A stretch of DNA of 10,201 nucleotides from Coriobacteriaceae bacterium AF45-21 (GTDB lineage: Bacteria; Actinomycetota; Coriobacteriia; Coriobacteriales; Coriobacteriaceae), in contig JAQCYU010000050.1 of the NCBI GenBank assembly GCA_027682925.1, positions 1 through 10,201 on the forward strand, written 5' to 3'. The notes under the pieces were generated by a model, which worked only from the letters and a program-made list of their open reading frames with translations, made no database searches and was not told the origin of the DNA. The position numbers and the translations under genes are program-made. Positions 6,810 to 10,201 of this stretch are shown here, piece after piece (the stretch's first letter is position 1; every line of letters starts with the position of its first letter).

Positions 6810-6834
6810 GGATTACGTAACAGGGAGCTCGAAC

Positions 6835-8934
6835 TTAGGCGTTCTTGCTCATGACCTCGTCCACGATGGACTTGGGCGCGGGCTCATAAGAGTCGAACTG
6901 CATCGTGTAGGATGCACGGCCCTGGGTCTGGGAGCGAAGGTCGGTAGCGTAACCGAACATCTCGCCCAGCGGCACCTTGGCACGGATGAGCTTGCTGTTC
7001 TTGCGATCCTCCATGCCCTCGATCTTGCCGCGGCGACCGGAGAGGTTGCCCATAACGTCGCCCATGTACTGCTCGGGGGTCTCGACCTCGACAGCCATGA
7101 TCGGCTCGAGCAGCTGCGGATCGGACTTCTTGAGGGCGTCCTTGATAGCCATGGAACCGGCGATCTTGAAGGCGGCCTCGGAGGAGTCGACCTCGTGGTA
7201 AGAACCGTCGAACAGGGTGACCTTAACGTCGAGGACCGGGAAGCCGGCGATAACACCGGTGTTCAGGGCCTCCTGGATGCCCTTGTCGATGGACGGGATG
7301 TACTCCTTGGGCACGACGCCGCCGACGATAGCGTTGACGAACTCGTAGCCGAAGCCCTCCTCCATCTTCTCAAGCTTGATGACGGCGTGGCCGTACTGAC
7401 CGCGACCGCCGGACTGACGGACGAACTTGCCCTCAGCCTTCTCGACGTCGTGACCAGCGGTCTCGCGGTAGGCGACCTGGGGCTTACCAACGTTAGCGTC
7501 AACCTTGAACTCGCGGAGCAGACGGTCGACGATGATCTCGAGGTGCAGCTCGCCCATGCCGGCGATGATGGTCTGGCCGGTCTCGTGGTTGGTGGACACC
7601 TGGAAGGTCGGGTCCTCCTCGGCGAGCTTGGTCAGAGCCAGGGACATCTTGTCCTGCTCGGCCTTGGTCTTGGGCTCGATGGCAACGTCGATAACGGGCT
7701 TAGCGAACTCGATCTTCTCGAGAACGATCTCCTTGCCCTCGGCGCACAGGGTGTCACCGGTGGTGGAGTTCTTGAAGCCGACGCAAGCGACGATGTCGCC
7801 GGCGGCAGCGTCGTCACGGTCGATACGCTCGGCAGCGTTCATCTCGAGGATGCGGCCGAGGCGCTCGCGCTGACCGTTGGAGGCGTTGACCACGTAGGAG
7901 CCGGACTCGGCGCGGCCGGAGTAAACGCGGACATAGGTGAGCTTACCGACGAACGGGTCGGTCATGATCTTGAAGACCAGGCCGGAGAAGGGCTCGTCGA
8001 AGGAAGGATGACGCTGGATCTCCTCGCCGGTGTCCGGATCGGTACCGGTGACGGCCTCGACGTCGAGCGGGCTGGGCAGGTAGTCGACGACAGCGTCGAG
8101 CAGCTCCTGGACGCCCTTGTTCTTGTAGGCGGAGCCCACGAAGACGAGGTTGAGCTCGTTGGCCAGAACGCCCTTACGCAGAGCAGCCTTGAGCTCCTCG
8201 ACGGTGAAGTCCTCCTCCATGAGGATCTTCTCCATGAGCTCGTCGTCAAAGCTGGCAGCAGCGTCAAGGAGCTCCTCGCGCTTGGTGGCAGCGATGTCGG
8301 CAAACTCAGCCGGGATCTCGTCCATCGGCTCGGGGTAGGTCATACCCTTCTCGTCGGCCTTGAAGTCCCAAGCAGTCATGGTGACCAGGTCGATGACGCC
8401 CCAGAAGTTGTCCTCGGCGCCCATCGGGACCTGAGCGGCCACGGCGTTAGCGTCGAGACGATCCTTCATGGTCTCGATAGCGTTGAAGAAGTCAGCGCCC
8501 ACGCGGTCATACTTGTTGATGAAGGCGATGCGGGGAACGTTGAAGGTGGAAGCCTGACGCCAAACGGTCTCAGACTGGGGCTGAACGCCGGCAACGGCGT
8601 CGAAGACGGCGACAGCGCCATCGAGGACGCGCAGGCAGCGCTCGACCTCGGCGGTGAAGTCAACGTGGCCCGGGGTGTCGATGATCTGGATGCGGTAGTC
8701 CTTACCGTCCTTGTTCCAGAAGCACGTGGTAGCAGCGGAGGTAATGGTTACGCCGCGCTCCTGCTCCTGAACCATCCAGTCCATGGTGGCAGCGCCCTCA
8801 TGGACCTCACCGATCTTGTGGGTCTTACCGGTGTAGTAAAGAATACGCTCGGTCGTGGTGGTCTTACCAGCATCGATGTGGGCCATGATGCCGATGTTAC
8901 GGGTATCGGAAAGCTTGTACTTAGGCTTAGCCAT
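6835..8934 (-). CDS. fusA: Elongation factor G (EF-G)
   Basis: EF-G is the GTPase that drives ribosome translocation and, with RRF, ribosome recycling. The 699-residue protein has normal length and all expected parts. G1 is AHIDAGKT (18-25), switch I ends GVTIT (61-65), G3 is DTPGH with His90, and G4 is NKYD (140-143; family NKxD). Domain II follows from about 300, then domain III, domain IV (with the GGRGQYGHA segment) and domain V ending near EVMSKNA. The ATG at 8934 has AAGGA about 7 nt upstream. It lies 19 nt after rpsG and 61 nt before rpsJ. Strong codon bias gives long open frames on the opposite strand, which are not genes. tuf, the usual next gene in a str operon, is absent here. Confidence 0.98.
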   Translation of the reverse strand: MAKPKYKLSDTRNIGIMAHIDAGKTTTTERILYYTGKTHKIGEVHEGAATMDWMVQEQERGVTITSAATTCFWNKDGKDYRIQIIDTPGHVDFTAEVERCLRVLDGAVAVFDAVAGVQPQSETVWRQASTFNVPRIAFINKYDRVGADFFNAIETMKDRLDANAVAAQVPMGAEDNFWGVIDLVTMTAWDFKADEKGMTYPEPMDEIPAEFADIAATKREELLDAAASFDDELMEKILMEEDFTVEELKAALRKGVLANELNLVFVGSAYKNKGVQELLDAVVDYLPSPLDVEAVTGTDPDTGEEIQRHPSFDEPFSGLVFKIMTDPFVGKLTYVRVYSGRAESGSYVVNASNGQRERLGRILEMNAAERIDRDDAAAGDIVACVGFKNSTTGDTLCAEGKEIVLEKIEFAKPVIDVAIEPKTKAEQDKMSLALTKLAEEDPTFQVSTNHETGQTIIAGMGELHLEIIVDRLLREFKVDANVGKPQVAYRETAGHDVEKAEGKFVRQSGGRGQYGHAVIKLEKMEEGFGYEFVNAIVGGVVPKEYIPSIDKGIQEALNTGVIAGFPVLDVKVTLFDGSYHEVDSSEAAFKIAGSMAIKDALKKSDPQLLEPIMAVEVETPEQYMGDVMGNLSGRRGKIEGMEDRKNSKLIRAKVPLGEMFGYATDLRSQTQGRASYTMQFDSYEPAPKSIVDEVMSKNA

Positions 8935-8953
8935 GTTAGTTCCTTACCTTAAC

Positions 8954-9427
8954 TTACCAACGATAGTGAGAGAACGCGCGGTTGGCCTCGGCCATCTTGA
9001 AGACGTCCTCACGCTTCTTGACGGAAGCGCCCAGGCCGTTGGAAGCGTCGAGGATCTCGTTGGCGAGACGCTCGGCCATGGTCTTCTCCTTGCGAGCGCG
9101 GGAGAAGTTGACGATCCAGCGGATACCCAGAGCGGTGGAACGACGGGAGTTGACCTCCATCGGGACCTGATAGGTAGCGCCACCGACACGCTTGGGCTTA
9201 ACCTCGAGCGTGGGCTTGACGTTGTCCATAGCCTTCTTGAAGGTAGCGAGGGCGTCGCCACCCTCGGACTTCTCGGCAACGATCTCGAAAGCGGTGTAAA
9301 CGATGCGCTCAGCGGTGGCCTTCTTGCCGTCAAGAAGGACCTTGTTGATGAGCTGAGTCACCAGGCGGTTGTTGTAAACGGCGTCAGGCTGAACCTCACG
9401 ACGATTAGCTGCTGCACGACGCGGCAT
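8954..9427 (-). CDS. rpsG: Ribosomal protein S7 (uS7)
   Basis: This 157-residue protein is a full-length S7, a primary 16S rRNA binding protein that nucleates assembly of the 30S head. It begins [15 protein letters not shown] and contains [12 protein letters not shown] (about 81-92) and [12 protein letters not shown]. It ends SHYRW, the normal short C-terminus. The ATG at 9427 has AAGGAG about 8 nt upstream. It sits 73 nt after rpsL and 19 nt before fusA. In E. coli S7 is the translational repressor of the str operon; whether that holds here cannot be read from the sequence. Confidence 0.98.
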   Translation of the reverse strand: MPRRAAANRREVQPDAVYNNRLVTQLINKVLLDGKKATAERIVYTAFEIVAEKSEGGDALATFKKAMDNVKPTLEVKPKRVGGATYQVPMEVNSRRSTALGIRWIVNFSRARKEKTMAERLANEILDASNGLGASVKKREDVFKMAEANRAFSHYRW

Positions 9428-9500
9428 GTGAAATCTCCTTAAGTGTCTACCGTGCGGCGCTTAGGCGGCACACGGCGAAAGTATCAAAACGTTATCTGGC

Positions 9501-9878
9501 TTATTTGGCCTTGGGGCGCTTAGCACCGTACTTGGAACGGGCCTGCATACGGTTCTGGACCGGAGCAGCGTCGTAGGCGCCACGGATGACGTGATAACGG
9601 ACACCAGGGAGGTCACGGACACGACCGCCGCGGACGAGCACGATGGAGTGCTCCTGCAGGTTGTGGCCCTCACCCGGGATGTAAGCAGTAACTTCGATGC
9701 CGTTGACAAGGCGAACACGGGCAACCTTACGAAGAGCCGAGTTCGGCTTCTTGGGGCTCGTGGTGAAGACGCGGGTGCACACGCCGCGCTTCTGGGAGTT
9801 GTGCTGCAGAGCAGCGTTCTTGGACTTCTTGGGCACGGAACGACGGCCCTGGCGAACCAGCTGGTTAATAGTAGGCAA
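9501..9878 (-). CDS. rpsL: Ribosomal protein S12 (uS12), with Arg at residue 88
   Basis: S12 sits at the decoding centre of the 30S subunit and controls accuracy. The 125-residue protein starts M(TTG)[12 protein letters not shown] and has the conserved [12 protein letters not shown] loop (40-51) with Lys43 present. It also has [10 protein letters not shown] and [13 protein letters not shown]. Its numbering lines up exactly with E. coli S12, which places Arg88 (codon CGT, 9615-9617) where most bacteria have Lys88. The TTG start at 9876-9878 is supported by AAGGAG 6 nt upstream and by the family N-terminus. No in-frame ATG or GTG exists in the preceding leader. It is the first gene of the operon, about 87 nt after the predicted transcription start. 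Confidence 0.98.
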   Translation of the reverse strand: MPTINQLVRQGRRSVPKKSKNAALQHNSQKRGVCTRVFTTSPKKPNSALRKVARVRLVNGIEVTAYIPGEGHNLQEHSIVLVRGGRVRDLPGVRYHVIRGAYDAAPVQNRMQARSKYGAKRPKAK

Positions 9879-9884
9879 AGCGTA

Positions 9885-9890
9885 CTCCTT
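9885..9890 (-). promoter_or_regulatory. Ribosome binding site for the TTG start of rpsL
   Basis: AAGGAG on the minus strand lies 6 nt before the TTG at 9876-9878 and supports this non-ATG start. Confidence 0.85.
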
Positions 9891-9935
9891 CTCGAATGAT
9901 TCCAGCTTTCTGTAAAGTGCAACGGCTTGAATCGA

Positions 9936-9951
9936 GGGGTCAGCATCCCCC
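9936..9951 (-). other. Hairpin in the rpsL 5' leader
   Basis: On the minus strand a run of G's and CCCC, separated by about 7 nt, can form a short 4-5 bp stem inside the predicted leader. It lies about 15-30 nt after the predicted start of transcription. It has no U-tract. A role in leader stability or feedback control is only a possibility. Confidence 0.3.
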
Positions 9952-9971
9952 TACGAAACACGCAGTTCGAT

Positions 9972-10000
9972 AGGATACGTGGCGTTAGCTGTGCCGTCAA
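9972..10000 (-). promoter_or_regulatory. Promoter of the rpsL-rpsG-fusA-rpsJ operon
   Basis: On the minus strand TTGACG (9995-10000) and TATCCT (9972-9977) are separated by exactly 17 nt and match the sigma70-type consensus at 5/6 and 4/6 positions. Transcription would begin near 9965, giving a leader of about 87 nt before the rpsL TTG. This is the best promoter match in the window. Confidence 0.72.
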
Positions 10001-10055
10001 CAGACCACGCCGCCTGGCGTATCCCAAAATGAGCATATTTCCGCAAAGCCTACAC

Positions 10056-10091
10056 AAAAGGAATCCCCTTCGGTGCGCGGGGGCGGATTCC
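10056..10091 (-). terminator. Terminator-like hairpin upstream of the rpsL promoter
   Basis: GGAATCC (10060-10066) pairs with GGATTCC (10085-10091), and CC pairs with GG past one bulged C, with possible wobble pairs further in. On the minus strand the stem is followed by TTTTGTGT. It could end a transcript coming from beyond 10201 and insulate the rpsL promoter. It could instead act as an attenuator if transcription started further upstream. Confidence 0.5.
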
Positions 10092-10107
10092 CGGTCCGGG
10101 CGGCCCA

Positions 10108-10200
10108 CTGTTTAAGTTTGCTGCTCTACAGTCCTGCGCAAGACGGAAAGCACATTAAGTGCTTTCCTTTGCGTGCGGAACTCGCGACAAACTTAAACAG
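10108..10200. repeat. 93-bp structure bounded by a perfect 13-bp inverted repeat
   Basis: CTGTTTAAGTTTG (10108-10120) is the exact reverse complement of 10188-10200. Inside, GGAAAGCAC (10145-10153) and GTGCTTTCC (10159-10167) form a perfect 9-bp hairpin with an ATTAA loop. GCGCAA/TTGCGT can extend it outward across a small internal loop. The whole unit could fold as one RNA or be a small mobile-type repeat. No coding frame of note crosses it. The window ends one base later, so flanking duplications cannot be checked. Confidence 0.55.
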
Positions 10201-10201
10201 C

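Noticed and set aside
6742..8952. A 736-codon open frame on the plus strand opposite fusA
   Set aside because: It mirrors the fusA codon bias: the protein is low-complexity, rich in Leu/Gly/Val/Asp, with no recognisable domain, while the minus-strand frame is a complete EF-G.
9440..9480. GC-rich imperfect inverted repeat (CCGTG...CACGG) in the rpsL-rpsG spacer
   Set aside because: The stem has mismatches and no U-tract follows; not strong enough to call a site.
9461..10115. Open frames across the rpsL upstream region (215 codons minus, 62 codons plus)
   Set aside because: The minus frame is a shadow of rpsL extended upstream, rich in Ser/Arg/Thr; the plus frame has no ribosome binding site or recognisable content and overlaps promoter and hairpins.
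1..10201. Phage defence, CRISPR, toxin-antitoxin or other accessory systems
   Set aside because: Every sizeable well-supported frame is a housekeeping gene for lipid synthesis, biotinylation or translation; no regularly spaced repeats or accessory-type genes were seen.

Overview
The window reads as chromosomal core DNA from a high-GC (about 60% by eye) Gram-positive bacterium. My best guess is Actinomycetota, class Coriobacteriia (Collinsella/Olsenella-like). This rests on a FabK-type fatty-acid cluster in high-GC DNA and on actinobacterial-looking ribosomal proteins. It is an inference without any search. I see no insertion sequence, phage gene, CRISPR array, tRNA or rRNA.

Positions 1-5395, minus strand, hold a type II fatty-acid synthesis operon. 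In transcription order it is fabH (4436-5395), acpP (4148-4384), fabK (3201-4145), fabD (2263-3213), fabG (1459-2232), fabF (175-1419) and accB (1-171, running off the window edge). The genes are tightly packed: fabK and fabD overlap by 13 nt, and the acpP/fabK and fabF/accB gaps are 2-3 nt. FabH primes chains on ACP, FabD loads malonyl groups onto ACP, FabF/FabG/FabK elongate and reduce, and AccB carries the biotin needed to make malonyl-CoA. As given, fabF carries three single-base deletions and fabD an in-frame 24-bp tandem duplication. All other genes read cleanly.

Positions 5396-5571 are a divergent intergenic region between fabH and birA. It contains two near-identical 21-bp repeats 48 bp apart, each with a TGT-N10-ACA dyad, which are good operator candidates. 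birA (5572-6348, plus strand) encodes a biotin-protein ligase without a DNA-binding domain. The protein it should biotinylate, AccB, is the last fab-operon gene seen here.

Positions 6409-9878 hold a str-type operon on the minus strand: rpsL (S12), rpsG (S7), fusA (EF-G) and rpsJ (S10), closed by a strong hairpin terminator that birA converges on. tuf does not follow fusA, and rpsJ is cut off from the usual rplC-led S10 operon. rpsL and rpsJ both start with TTG behind strong Shine-Dalgarno sequences, and S12 has Arg at residue 88.

Positions 9879-10201 contain no credible gene. They hold a good sigma70-type promoter for rpsL, a leader hairpin, a terminator-like hairpin and a 93-bp structure bounded by a perfect 13-bp inverted repeat. 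I did not find a clearly new biological system. The points most worth a second look are the fabH-birA operators, the fabF/fabD lesions, the 93-bp inverted-repeat structure and the rearranged str/S10 region.
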